Made by a program: the position numbers and the translations under genes
NCBI GenBank assembly: GCA_947846985.1
Contig: CANTUZ010000004.1
Span: 11,460,927-11,524,926, forward strand
Direction: 5' to 3'
Length of the DNA: 64,000 nucleotides
Source of the DNA: Fratercula arctica
Taxonomy: Eukaryota > Chordata > Aves > Charadriiformes > Alcidae
The notes under the pieces: model-generated
Database searches by the model: none
What the model was told of the DNA's origin: nothing
The model's input: only the letters and a program-made list of their open reading frames with translations
Shown here: one piece after another, positions 26,301 through 37,343 of the stretch
Numbering within the stretch: position 1 is the first letter of the stretch
Layout: each line of letters starts with the position of its first letter

Positions 26301-28001
26301 CATGACTACTGGTGCTGGCAAAGCACAGGGATGGGCATGTGTACCTGAGGACTGGGGAGAAGAGAAGGCAAGACACTAAGCAGATGCCCACCACTGTGTC
26401 AGGTCAGGGTGATCATAAAACCTCAGCATTAGGTGACATGTTAGGAAGCCATAAAAATGCAGTATCACCATGGCATAATTTGTATCCACATATAAAGTAT
26501 CTTAACACGCGCTTAATATCGCCAGCAGTATTCAGAAAGTGACAAAACTGAGAAACTGGAGCAGGATGCTCGTCGTGCATCCTCTTGCTGTGTGGCTGTG
26601 AAGGAGTAAACCACCCTGACACAATCAGTCACAGTACTTCATCCGAGAGACAGTATTTCCTGAAACATCTGTCATCTGCTGTAATTGACTTAGGAAGTGT
26701 TCCTGCTTTATTTCACTGTTTGGCTAAATGGATTAGCTGAAGCTAGTACTGAAGGGTGAGCAACCTGCTCCTTGCACCCCCCTCTGAGGTTTGGTATGGA
26801 ATATAAACACTGGTTTTAATATCAAGTTGCATCAATACCTTGTTTAGAAGTTCCTCCAAAAAAAAAGAAAAGTATTCTTTCATCATGCTAGTATTTTTAA
26901 AATATTTGTAAAGCTTTCACTTAAATTGAATAATGGCTTGTCTTCTTATGGCGTTGTGAAGTACTTCCTTCAATGTAAATCATCTGGAATAGATGACCTT
27001 ATTTGACTTGTGTGGTTCCTAAGCGACTTCGCACTCCAGCGGTAAAACAGATTACGTACTCCACAGTTTCCTGGCTTTGGAAATGGAATCATTGTACCTT
27101 TGACTAGAACCACGCTCATGCTTTAGACTCTCATCACCGAAGGAAGCTTTCTAGAATGCTTTTCTCTGCACTCCACATGCAAGTCCTTCTGCTCTAGTAC
27201 CAGCTCTCTGGGGATGTCAGCCAATTTAAGGCAGAATAATTTTCTAAATGAATGCAATTCAGACACGCTAAACTGTCAGCGGTGCTATAGTTTAAATCAA
27301 ATTCATTGTTGATTCCTAAGTTTTTACTTTACTGTTCCATAGAGCATAATCTTGGTTTATTCACCAGAAGCTTCATAATGCAAGAAACTTGAGTAGCTGG
27401 AGCACATCTGAAACAGCCCTTGGTAAACACAAAAACCTGCAACCTCTGTTTTATCGTCACTCATATGTCTCTGCCGTTACTTCACAGGCGTGTTGATGAA
27501 CAAGCACCACAGTTGGTAAGACATTTGGCCACACTAAAAGGTTGGTCTTTTGTGCCTGTGTGAATTGCAGTGGCCATAGAAAACCTCCCGTGCTGGCATT
27601 CCGCTTCAGGTTTTAATGCTTTACAGAAGTGCAAATGGCAGCATAAGATAAAGCAAATATGAATGAGCTGTGAAATTACAGAAACTGTTGGATTCGTATC
27701 TTGTGAAATGATTTTTAAATTCCTCTTGGATCAAATACGAAATATGCTAAACAAATTTTAGGATTTCCACATTTGGTGGTTGCAAAAAAATAAAATATCT
27801 GTTAAGATGCTAGCAATATAATGCTATTATCATATGTATTGAGGCTATGTGACAAATAAGCATAGTTCCAGAAAAGAGGATTGAAAAGTAGTGTGGGGGG
27901 TTTTTTCAGCTAAAACCTCACCTTCTTTTCTAATAAATTTTAAATTAACCCACAGTGAAATTGTATTTTCTGTCAGCTGCTTGTCAGTACAAATTTGAAA
28001 A

Positions 28002-28016
28002 GGGGGGGGGGGGGGG
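28002..28016. repeat. G15 homopolymer
   Basis: Fifteen uninterrupted G on the plus strand. It is likely length-variable and error-prone in sequencing, and able to form quadruplex-like structure. Confidence 0.95.
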
Positions 28017-29701
28017 TCTGTCTATATGTGACTTGCCTGTGAGAAGGGATAATTTTGATCTGTGAAGTGAATGCTCAGCAAGATCAATTCTGCCAATTAC
28101 GATGGCAAGCGTATTATCCAAACTTGCAAATATTTACTATCTCTGAGTATTTCTGGCTGGATTATTCTATTCTAATAAGAAACTTATGCATAATAAAATG
28201 TTTTGTTTTCTGACTTTGCTCTGCTCTATCAGCGACGGATTAGGTTGTAAGCTGAAGTAAATTAGCACCAGAGGTTTTTTACAGTGACTGACACAAGAAC
28301 AGGTACAAGTCCAATATTTGATTCCTTTTATTGTCACTTTGAGGCCTGTACGCATAGCCAAAGTTTTATACGCAACTGGACAAGAGTTTTAATTCTCCAT
28401 TGCTGCTTTTACAAGGTGATCTGACAGCTGAAAACATCAATGCTTTAAGGGATTTCTTTGGCGATTAGAACTCTTTTACCTAAACTTCATCACAGTTTAA
28501 AGGAAGCTTAAGATCTAGCAAGAGCAAGACAACTCCGCAGCTTCAAAGGGCGGTTTTGCAAGCCTGCATACCAAACAGCCAGCTCACCCCTGCCACCGAT
28601 AACCTTGGAGGAACAAAGCTGTACCTGATTTACCTGGCAGCTGGGTCAAGACAGCAGCTGGGAAGTCACAGTCCTCTCACAGCGCTAGAGAATTTTTGTT
28701 TCAAATGAAGCGCAAGTCAAGCATGCCTCGCAGTTTCATTCATATTGAAATAAATTGCGCCATTATTCAGCTTGGAAACAAAAGGTTCAGTATCTGTGTG
28801 TGCGTATTTTTTAACCTGTATGTATATTAACTATGATGAAAATGAGAAAGTTCTTACTGAAGAGGTACTGGTGCAAAAGGAGAGGCACAAACATTAACTT
28901 CTAAAGGTTTCTTTCCCTCCATGGTCAAGACAAACATTTGTCTCTGAGGCTATAGAGTTTTCTTCATAAGCTTTCTGAATATTTTATTTGATATATATAT
29001 AGAAAACAATTGCTTTATCAGAATAAACAGACCACTTATATACTGTGCTAAATGAACCTGAGTTTTTCTGACCCTTTGTGAATAATTCAAGGCTGTTGAC
29101 CTCTTGTTCTTTCTCTCAAGAAAACTTTTACTTTCATTCAGTCTCTTTCTATTTCTTTGATTCTATGTTTCCTTTGTTTTTTCTGTCCAGTGCTACATCT
29201 GAGTTCTGGCTGGAGTGTGAGAATAGAAAAGGACCTGCTCTGAGGCTAGCAGCAAATTAATATTTTCGTAATGTAAACTGGCATAGAAAAGACTAAGAAG
29301 AGATACCAAAATCACAAATACCAGTCGAGGGTCAGCTATAGACAGAAAATGATTTGAAATGGTTTTCTGTATGTAGTTGTGTAGAACAGTAAATGCAAAC
29401 ATGTTTATAGAATCCGTACAAAGTGCAAAATTCCAACGTAAAATTATTGCTACTCAGTTCTTAAACTTCAACGTGGACTTTCATATAACATGTTTCAACA
29501 TGTCAAAGGCTGTTAAGATGCAAGTCAGCCTTTCTTCTCTGGCTCTCTTAGCACACTGGGTGGGCTACCAGCCCTCCCAGTACAGCACTGGCAACGGCAA
29601 GTGGCCACAACTCGGGTCCTGTGCGTGATCACGCAGGCACTAAAGGAGTCTGTGGGAATCACTGCTGATGCCAGACTCATTGTAAGCTAGAAGTCCCCTA
29701 C

Positions 29702-29791
29702 CTGCTGTCCCAACTATCACTCAAGTGGCCCTAATTCCAGAAGTCCAGCGATTCGTCTTGGTTTGTTTTGTTCTCCATAGAGTAGCACCAA
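29702..29791 (-). other. Candidate non-coding or 3' exon, 90 nt
   Basis: Read on the minus strand, a very strong acceptor (TTTTAACAATCTTTTCCTGCAG) leads into 90 nt that end ACAGCAG|GTAGGG. One frame is open for 24 codons (LVLLYGEQNKPRRIAGLLEL, then GPLE) and meets TGA TAG shortly before the donor, so any coding role would be as an early-terminating or terminal exon. It lies about 170 bp downstream, in minus-strand terms, of the CpG cluster at 29.96-30.11 kb, which could be its promoter. Not recognised. Confidence 0.25.
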
Positions 29792-29957
29792 CTGCAGGAA
29801 AAGATTGTTAAAATCAAAAAAACAAGGAAAAAGACTAAACGAGCAAGAAGCAGACAGCGCTGTTGGGGAAGAAAAAGGGCTTTGGTCCTGCGTAATGCAA
29901 CACACTGGAGAAGGCATTTTTACCCTTTGCTTGTGAGAAGGGCAGGCAGAAGAGCCA

Positions 29958-30110
29958 GTGTCGGTGGTTGGAAGCAGCACCCCCCCCCCCCCTTCCCTTG
30001 CGCCTCCCTCAGCCCAGCTCCTGACGGACCGGGGTGAGCGAAATCCTCCCGAAAGAGCCCCCGCATCGATGCCGAGGGTCCCGCTCCCTCCCCGGGGCAG
30101 GAGGCCTCTG
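29958..30110. promoter_or_regulatory. CpG cluster, possible promoter
   Basis: About 150 bp with eleven CpG, a C13 run and CTCCCTCCCCGGGGC-type GC boxes, in an AT-rich neighbourhood. A strong plus-strand donor, ACCGGG|GTGAGCG, sits at 30033/30034. Overlapping open frames on both strands (66, 91 and 139 codons) reflect the high GC content more than coding. It is a plausible small CpG-island promoter serving either strand. Splice-bounded segments lie on both sides (29702-29791 minus, 30681 onward plus). Confidence 0.4.
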
Positions 30111-30680
30111 AACTGGTTTTTTGCAGTGACTGACAACTCCTTTCAGCAGTACAACTGAACTCATGTTCTGCAACATTTTTTTTCCCTAGGGACATTCTTT
30201 CTTTTTGTTAATACTCTGTATGTATTAGATCTTCTTGCCTTCTCAAGCCACTCAAACATGACTTGTCAGCAGTTTGTTATCGAAAGAGAAGCAGGAAGGG
30301 CAGAGAGGGGTTACTTGCACTTGGAAAATGTCAGGTTTAGACATAAAATCATGAGGTCCGATCCTGTGGCTGAGATAAGCTCAATATTTTAAAATCACAG
30401 CTAACTGTAATCAAACCAAACATGAGGCTGACTTGATAGTCATGCAGACCGTTATTTTTCTTGAACCAGAAGCAAACTGTCATTTTGATGCTTTTCTGAG
30501 TGCTGCAAGAATTGAACCAAAACAGATTTTTGGTTGCAAGCTAAACACTACAAATAAAAATAGACAGCTCCCTAGCAGGGACTTACTTAGTACGGGCCTT
30601 ATTTGCACTTGATAGGCGCTTCAAAGCAATGTCACGTCACAGCCTATTCCTCTCTCTCCTCTCTCCCACTCGACTCGCAG
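30111..30680. other. Non-coding spacer, no gene seen
   Basis: AT-rich sequence between the CpG cluster and the acceptor at 30680. If the donor at 30034 and the acceptor CTCTCCCACTCGACTCGCAG were paired, this would be most of a 647-bp intron. No other structure was seen. Confidence 0.5.
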
Positions 30681-30859
30681 GCATGTACAGCACAAACTCT
30701 CACTCCAGCTCCATGACATTGAGCTGCGTCTCTCTGTGCTACGCAGAGGCAGCAGAGTCTCCATCCTTGGAGGTGTTCAAAAGCCATCTGGACGTGGTGA
30801 CCATGCTTCAGCGGGGAGAGGGGTGGACTAGGTGGTCTTCAGAGGTTCCTTCCAACTAG
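30681..30859 (+). other. Candidate exon that reads into a CR1 tail
   Basis: An unusually long pyrimidine tract (from about 30647) ends in CTCGACTCGCAG. The following frame starts MYSTNSHSSSMTLSCVSL, continues [20 protein letters not shown] and runs to a stop at 30857-30859. The ESPSLEVFK part is the sense-strand C-terminus of the CR1 pol protein (family form near [15 protein letters not shown]), so the frame is partly CR1-derived. This is either a chance frame across a transposon edge or an exonised CR1. No poly-A signal is visible close by. Confidence 0.2.
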
Positions 30860-30880
30860 AACCAGTCTGTGATTCTGTCT
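30746..30880 (+). mobile_element. CR1 3' tail, sense orientation
   Basis: Landmarks in order are GAGTCTCCATCCTTGGAGGT, GGTGGACTAGGTGGTCTTCA, GAGGTTCCTTCCAACTAGAA and GTGATTCTGT. This is the CR1 pol C-terminus, then the short 3' UTR, then the end of the ATTCTATG-type repeat. It is about 135 bp, strongly 5'-truncated and moderately diverged. Confidence 0.88.
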
Positions 30881-33655
30881 CAAAGGGCTTATTGCTCCTG
30901 GAGATCACTTAAAAGGTTTGCCTGTACAGGAATATTGGCCTGCATAGAGAACTCTACCTGGGGATTAAGGGAGAAAAAGTGAGAAACACAGGCTCTACTT
31001 GACAACCGCAGAATTGATAACAGCCTCTCACATATATTTCAATGTATGTAATAGAAAGGACTTACCTGTCATTGCAACAGGAGGTTTGATTTTAGAATGA
31101 TTTAAAAGTGTAATCTTGATATATAACTCTAACAAAATCAGTGGAGATATGCAGCTCTGACAGTGATATGTAAAAAGCGGCTGACTGCCTCATTTTAAAA
31201 TACTGATTCATATTAGTTTTACTTCATCAGTTTCACAGAGCTACTCTAGATTTATATCAATGCAAGCAAGATTAGAAACAAACTCTATATCTGGAACTTT
31301 TATATTTATTATTAAGAAAACTGTGATTCTCAGATCAATTCATTACTGTTCCAAACCTCCCAGTCCCATAATATACCTTTTCTGCTAAATGGCAGTGAAT
31401 ATATTTTTATGACTTTCAATGTTATAGCATTTAATAGAAGTCTGACCCTCTTGCTTAGCCTTGTATGTTATCTTCTCCCTCCAGAATGAACATGCCATCA
31501 CCTGTAACTGGTGTAAGTCCAGACCCCAGTTGTCCCCTATGAAAGACTCAGTGAGTTGCCTTTAACCATCGATGGAGCTCACCTGCTTTCTCGTACAAAG
31601 GCAAGGAGTCCTTCCGTAATCACCGTGACCTAAAAGTACAGGCAGAGATAGCCATAAGATAGAAACAGGTAGTGCATTAATTCTTTCATTATGCTCTATT
31701 CGTACATGGACGAGCAGAAATTTGGCTCTTGGCAACTGGAAAGCATGCCAAGGTTCAATGCTTCAAAGGCAAAAGAATTTTTTTCTTAATTATTTTGAGT
31801 GGTATAAGTAACTTCTTCACTTACGCAAATTATATAGGAGTAAATCTAGAAGCGTTAATTTTCCTGAGCTCTGCCGATGCTTAACGTGTAGCTGAAGTCC
31901 TTCGCTGCCGCAGTTACTTCATTAAAGCTCCTCACAAGTACAAGTGGTCTGCTCTTTCAATTAGGTTACCAAATGTTTAAACAAAAACAAGTGAAATGTT
32001 CCCTCTTTGTAGCTAAGATTAATTTTATCTGTAAGGAGATAACCAAATAATTCATAAATACTGAAGCATCTTCAAGACAAGTATGTTCTAGCTAATTTCT
32101 TCCTTTTTCACAAAGAAGTAGAAAACTTTCATCATGTATGTAATCCTTAGACACTTGAGTGGCTTTTGTATTTCTCTTCATGGCAAAAATCAGATTGAGA
32201 GTAGCGAAACAGTATTTTTCAACTAAGTAAATCAGTTTAAAACAATGATTCGTGTAATACTGAAGCCTGTGCAATTTCTTTCTTTTTTTTCAAGAAATTG
32301 AAACAGATTGAAACAACTTCAAAAGAAATTGTTTATTATATTGACTTAACATACCTACTCTGTCTTCTTGCCAAAATCTATTGTATAGGGAATTTTGGGG
32401 GAGAGGAAAAAAAAAGAAAGGAAAGGAGGACTTCAAAAATTTGCCACATTATCGTTTGAGAAATACTAACTAATATGCAGGCACGGGGATGGATGTGGCA
32501 TTGACCCAATGCTATGGGTTCAGCACAGTCTGAGTAGCTCAAGAGACTCACTGTGACTCCGGAGAGGAAACATCCCTTCCCTCTTTGTGGAAAAAGAAGT
32601 GGTAAACCCATCCACACAGATAACTTACTGACTTGCAAGCAATGCACGTATATGAGACCCAACAAAGTAATATATTGTATTAAGAAAATTGCATTTGTTT
32701 TGCAATATAAATGACTCAGAGATCAAAATGTTAAAGATGACTAAACATTAAAATCAACAAATAAAACATGCATAATTTGGATGAGACAATGTTCAGATGA
32801 AAATGATAATCTACTAAACATAGATAATTCACTGAATTATTTTATTATTTGATTTGATTTTATATAATAAGAACCCAGACTCCAGCCACAGATCCAAATT
32901 ACTGATAACTAGCTTGAGTTGTTTCAGCTCACGCATGGACTGTCAGTGTGTCTCTCAACTCATTTCACACTTGACCTCCTGGAGGGCAGCGGAGCTATAT
33001 ACAAATGTACACTATTCTTTCTGGTGCCTGACTTTGTTAAAAAGGGAAAAAAAAAAATGCATCAGAAAATCTATATTGAATTAATACCCGAAGAGAAAAA
33101 CCTTATCTCTGAAAGTCTTAAAAAAAAGAAAGAAAGGAAATAAATTCATGAACTGAAAGCTCTGCCTACATAAAGAGTTATAGTGCCTCTTAAGAGTAGC
33201 ACTCTGCTGCATTAATAGTGGAGGCAGGAGCTCAGTTTAACTATCGCTGCAGCTTAAGGTACACAATTACATTCTTCAGCGTCGACATTTTCACCTTGAT
33301 AAGCATAATAATGCCATGCAGATGCAGACTAAAACCCATAATTTCAGCACTCTGCTTCTACTCACGTTGATTATAATAAGGTACGGCACTGAAGCATGCA
33401 CGATCCTACATTTAATTGTCAGCATAGCCCTTCATTTAAACAAGAAGTTAGTTAACAGTATGCCTTCTACGGTGAATGCGGGAGGCATCTCAAATAGCTG
33501 TGGCTAAACACACACAGTTAAATGTGCCAGTAAAAACATGTGCAAAAAGCGGGTGATGGCTTAAATTCACCTCCAGTTTCTCTGTGGGTGTCGATGCAAA
33601 TTGAAAGCAAAATATGACATGTTTGTATTTGCAAGAAAGGGCCTGCTTTTTCCTC

Positions 33656-33658
<3 letters not shown>

Positions 33659-33685
<27 letters not shown>
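33659..33685. repeat. T27 homopolymer
   Basis: The longest pure homopolymer in the window. On the minus strand it is an A27 run, so I looked for a processed pseudogene or SINE ending there. The sequence on its plus-strand right side is not recognisable as a transcript copy. Confidence 0.95.
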
Positions 33686-33689
<4 letters not shown>

Positions 33690-35835
33690 ACTAGGAAAAG
33701 TTTCCCTGCGGTTAGCTTTGCATCAATATAAAGCAGTACGCCAGATGATGACAGTGAAGGACAGAATCTGGTATGGATAGCAAGAAGTGAAAAATACCTG
33801 AACATAATGAAAGTACGTAAGTTTGAAAAGGGAATATATAATATTAAAACTAAACATAGGAAAATCACAGAGGAGAAGAATGTTGTACATTGCCTTTTGT
33901 TTACTAAGTCACTTCTGGGAGGAAGAGAAAAGACAACATATAGCAAATAGAAAACTTGATACAAACTAGGACAGTAGTCATACATATGCAGACATATATT
34001 TCATTCATACCTATATGTATATAAATCTATTGCTTGAAAAATATCTAGCTGGTAAAAAACGGATATCAACAGTACAAAAATCCCATCTGAAAGATACAAT
34101 TTCTTGGATCTTTTAACCTCTGCTGGATTGTTGCTTGATTCTTGAAGGCGTAGTAGTTTGAAAAAAACCCCAAACCTCAAACGTGAAACAATCAGAATGG
34201 CAGAAGTGGCCATATTAGTGGCACTGGAACTGGAAGGGGTGACAGAGGCCACCACAATTTTACTTCAGGTACAACCCCTACTCCTGTTCTAGGCCTGCTG
34301 TGCTGTGCTGCTGGCCACAGGGAAAGGAGAAGATTTAATGAGCTTTTATGGGGATGCTACACTATGTAGCTCTAGATGGTGTCAATAAAAGACATTTGCT
34401 GTAGTGAGTGACTTGCAAGATCTTTCCTCTGATGAATGTGCTTCTTGGCAGGCCCGAGTGCAGAGGTGGCGGCAGCACAAAGCAGCTGGATGGCAAAATC
34501 TTCTCCTAATGGAGAATAATACTACCTTGATGGTAGGGCTCGCAATTAATTTAAAAAGTGCACTATAAATTAAGTGCTCATAGTTTTGAAGTGTAGTGCA
34601 ATTCAAATGTTGGGTGCTGTAAACTTCTCGAGCTTTAATTAACCACTACATTCATTTAAAAAAAGAAAACAAGAAGCGGAAAATAGTATTTCTTCCATGG
34701 GAGGAGACAGTTGAATGTGTTTAGATGAATCTTTTAATATCTGTCAACAAATGATTACCAGATCTCAGAGGCAAAAATCATCTAATTGGCCCTTAGCATT
34801 TAGAAGCAGTTGAGTGATTGGGAGGATACCGTTACATAAATATTGTCACATATTATCTTATCTTAATAACTGAATTATATAGAATTTATATGACAAATTA
34901 AATTGAAGGCAACATGCATAACCATTTATTATTCAGAACGTGAGGTGAAATGAGACAACAACTAATCCCCACAACAAACAGTGCTTTTTGCACATTAATA
35001 CTGATAAACTGAAGTAGTCAGGCTAAATTGTGCCTAGCCTTGGCTACATCAGCCAGCTGGCACCTCTGAAGTTGTCTTGATATACCACAAGAGAGTTTCT
35101 TCAGTGATTTCGTTACATCTACATTAATTTTGCAGCACGTTTTGTATTTCCATTACGCTCAGAATTACACAAAGATGATGTTTACTACTTCGTGCGAAGT
35201 TACCTTTCAAAACTAACGATAAAATTGATGTTGGAGGGGGAACACATATGACAGCCTTCTCCTCAAGATCTTGCTAAGATTCCTTTGCAGGATGCTGTAA
35301 AATCGATATAACGCCATTATCATAATGCAGCCATTTTCTGTGCATTCTTCCTGTGGCTGGTCGTCTCACTTTCCTGTTAGGATTGTATCCTCCTCCTCTG
35401 CTTCGCTGCTGCTGTGACCACATTCTTTCTGTGCTGTAATGTGGGCGAGATGAAATCGCCTTCTCCAAGCTCGCATCTTCCTCTGCTGGCTATAATGGAG
35501 CCTAAACAACTTGTCTGGGTTAGATCATCTAATGGAGAGCTTAACTCCAAGGTGATGTGAGCCTTACAAATCATTATAGAGAAAAAGGTCAATCTGGCAG
35601 CTGACTGGTATTGTGGCATAGTTTCTCACACCTGTCAGAGTTTTTATTCAAGATCCTAAGGCTGCATTAGGTAGTAAAATTCTAGTTTCTTTTATAAGAA
35701 GAGTTCTATAAATATACAAGCCCGGTAAGAAAAATTATGTTCCTGTAATACTTGGTGGTGGGGGAGGTGTTTTGGAAATACCACAATCACAAAAACGGTT
35801 CAAACTCGTACTTGCCCTCCCAAGCCTGAAGTGCC

Positions 35836-35851
35836 TTTTTTTTTTTTTTTT
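35836..35851. repeat. T16 homopolymer
   Basis: A simple T run, TGCC followed by 16 T and then CTTC. No associated element seen. Confidence 0.95.
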
Positions 35852-36795
35852 CTTCAAATCTAGAATTAGTAGGTCAGATCCTGGTGTCATTTAGACATAC
35901 AACTTCTCTGAGATCAGTCTGAACTGCAGAGCCATATGTGGCATAGATTTATTAAATTTAGATGTGGTATTCCCACATGGTTCCTTCATTGCTGTCTGTG
36001 TGCAGAAATTGGCCTAATTTTCTTCTCACTGGTTCCACAGTAACAGAAGAGTATCTTCATTGACACTGGCATGATGCTGACATAAATAAGATCAGTACTA
36101 GACTTACTGCCCCTTTTATGGTGTGAGGAAAACCAGATTGCATTTCTGCTTGATTTTTAGAGACAAAAAAGTCAAATTGAGAAGCTACCATTTCTTTTTT
36201 ATGTCCAGAGGTGAATTCCTAACATTTTTAATTGTAAAGGCATTGTCTCTGGATAACAGTTGGTATTTGAGCTCATATGGGTTCTTGGAAAAAAAGGTAC
36301 CCATCTAGAACTGAGTCTTAATCACAAAATGGAAATCATAGATGTAATCTTTTGAACACAAAGCTATAAAGTAATATTTAAGATCAAATATAATTCGATT
36401 TGGATTTTCTTATATTATCCATAATAATCTTCAATTAAATTAGGAAAATTCATTAATTTTTTTATATAAATATGTATTAAAGACATAAAGACATGTTTGC
36501 TTGTTTCTAGGTCTTTCAGTTTTCCTCAGAGTATATAACTTGTTTTTAAATATCCCGTGGTTTTTCCACATGACTATTTTCACGTTCCTGCAAAAAAATA
36601 CTGAACTATGATCCATTATATTCTACTGTAAATATAAATGCACGTGTATACACAGAACATACTGTACAATCTGAAATTTAAATTTGTGGGGTAAAAAAAA
36701 AATATCTACTGCATGTTCAAAATAAAGTTAACATTCATTATGGGGAAAAAAACCAATCACTTGCCAATTTTGTTTTGCCAAAAGTATTTGATGAG

Positions 36796-36878
36796 AGAAT
36801 CATAGAACCATAGAATCATAGAACCATAGGGTTGGAAGGGACCTCTGGAGATCATCTAGTCCAACCCCCCTGCCAATC
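36796..36878 (-). mobile_element. Very short CR1 3' end
   Basis: The plus strand shows three to four copies of the terminal octamer motif (AATCATAGAACCATAGAATC, then ATAGAACCATAG), then GGTTGGAAGGGACCTCTGG, AGATCATCTAGTCCAACCCC and CCTGCCA, where homology ends. About 80 bp remain, an extreme 5' truncation. The terminal repeats are well preserved, which suggests a fairly recent insertion. Confidence 0.93.
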
Positions 36879-37067
36879 ACATACCAGCAATAGCATCTTT
36901 GTATAAAATTTGGAAAACCTGACCTTGTAACGTATTTTGGTTTTGGTAGAAAAAGTGAGAGAACATACTGTTTTTGAAAAATTGTGAGATTACTGAGAGT
37001 CCCACTGGCAAAATCAAGGGATTGCTAATGAATTACAATACGCTGCCTTCCCTTTCCTCTGGTTCAG

Positions 37068-37207
37068 GTCTGTATCCTGGTGTTTAGGATTGGGAACAAA
37101 GCAGCAATATTGGTAATAAGTGGCAAAAGTTACAAGTCACAGCCTTGTCTTATCTGTCCCTGGTTTTCTGTTATACATTTAATTTGCAAGTTCCATCCCT
37201 GACAGAG
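37068..37207 (+). other. Candidate exon, 140 nt, probably non-coding
   Basis: A very strong acceptor (GCCTTCCCTTTCCTCTGGTTCAG) and a strong donor (CTGACAGAG|GTAAGG) enclose 140 nt, a typical internal exon length. One frame is open for 44 codons (beginning VCILVFRIGNKAAILVISGK) but meets TGA just before the donor; the others stop early. If real, it fits a lncRNA or UTR exon better than an internal coding exon. Confidence 0.25.
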
Positions 37208-37307
37208 GTAAGGCTCGCTGGAATGAAAGTAAGTCTGGTTTTAAATGTGGTGAATGGCTGTTTGCACACAATAGCTACTACTGCTGTAAGTTCTGGTCCA
37301 AGCATCA

Positions 37308-37343
37308 GGTTGGGGCTCCTTCCAACCAACATTTTTATGATTC
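37308..37343 (+). mobile_element. Possible residue of a CR1 3' end
   Basis: GGTTGGGGCTCCTTCCAACC followed by TTTTTATGATTC has the same order as the CR1 3' end (GGTCCCTTCCAACC then TTCTATGATTC). Only about 36 bp are convincing, so it may be coincidence. Confidence 0.3.

Larger units (their letters stand above)
22823..29701. other. Non-coding stretch, no gene seen
   Basis: AT-rich throughout, with short open frames only (longest 105 codons, 26004-26321 minus). It contains a candidate first coding exon at 23.3 kb and a G15 run at 28.0 kb, both listed separately, plus an A14 tract at about 24866-24879 and an A13 tract at 26238-26250. The rest holds nothing I can name. Confidence 0.65.
30881..36795. 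other. Non-coding stretch, no gene seen
   Basis: AT-rich with scattered homopolymers. The longest open frame (155 codons, 33518-33985, minus) translates the T27 run into a lysine stretch and is not credible. A 28-nt segment at about 31486-31513 has a strong acceptor (CTTCTCCCTCCAG) and a GTGTAAGT donor region, but is too small to judge. 34.7-35.0 kb is AT-rich and homeodomain-motif-rich but featureless otherwise. Confidence 0.65.

Noticed and set aside
31486..31513. 28-nt segment with strong acceptor CTTCTCCCTCCAG and donor GGT|GTAAGT, a possible microexon
   Set aside because: It is too short for any frame statistic, and there is no partner exon. It needs junction reads to be worth listing.
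33518..33985. 155-codon minus frame
   Set aside because: It translates the T27 homopolymer as a lysine run and is otherwise hydrophobic low-complexity sequence; there is no splice or homology support.
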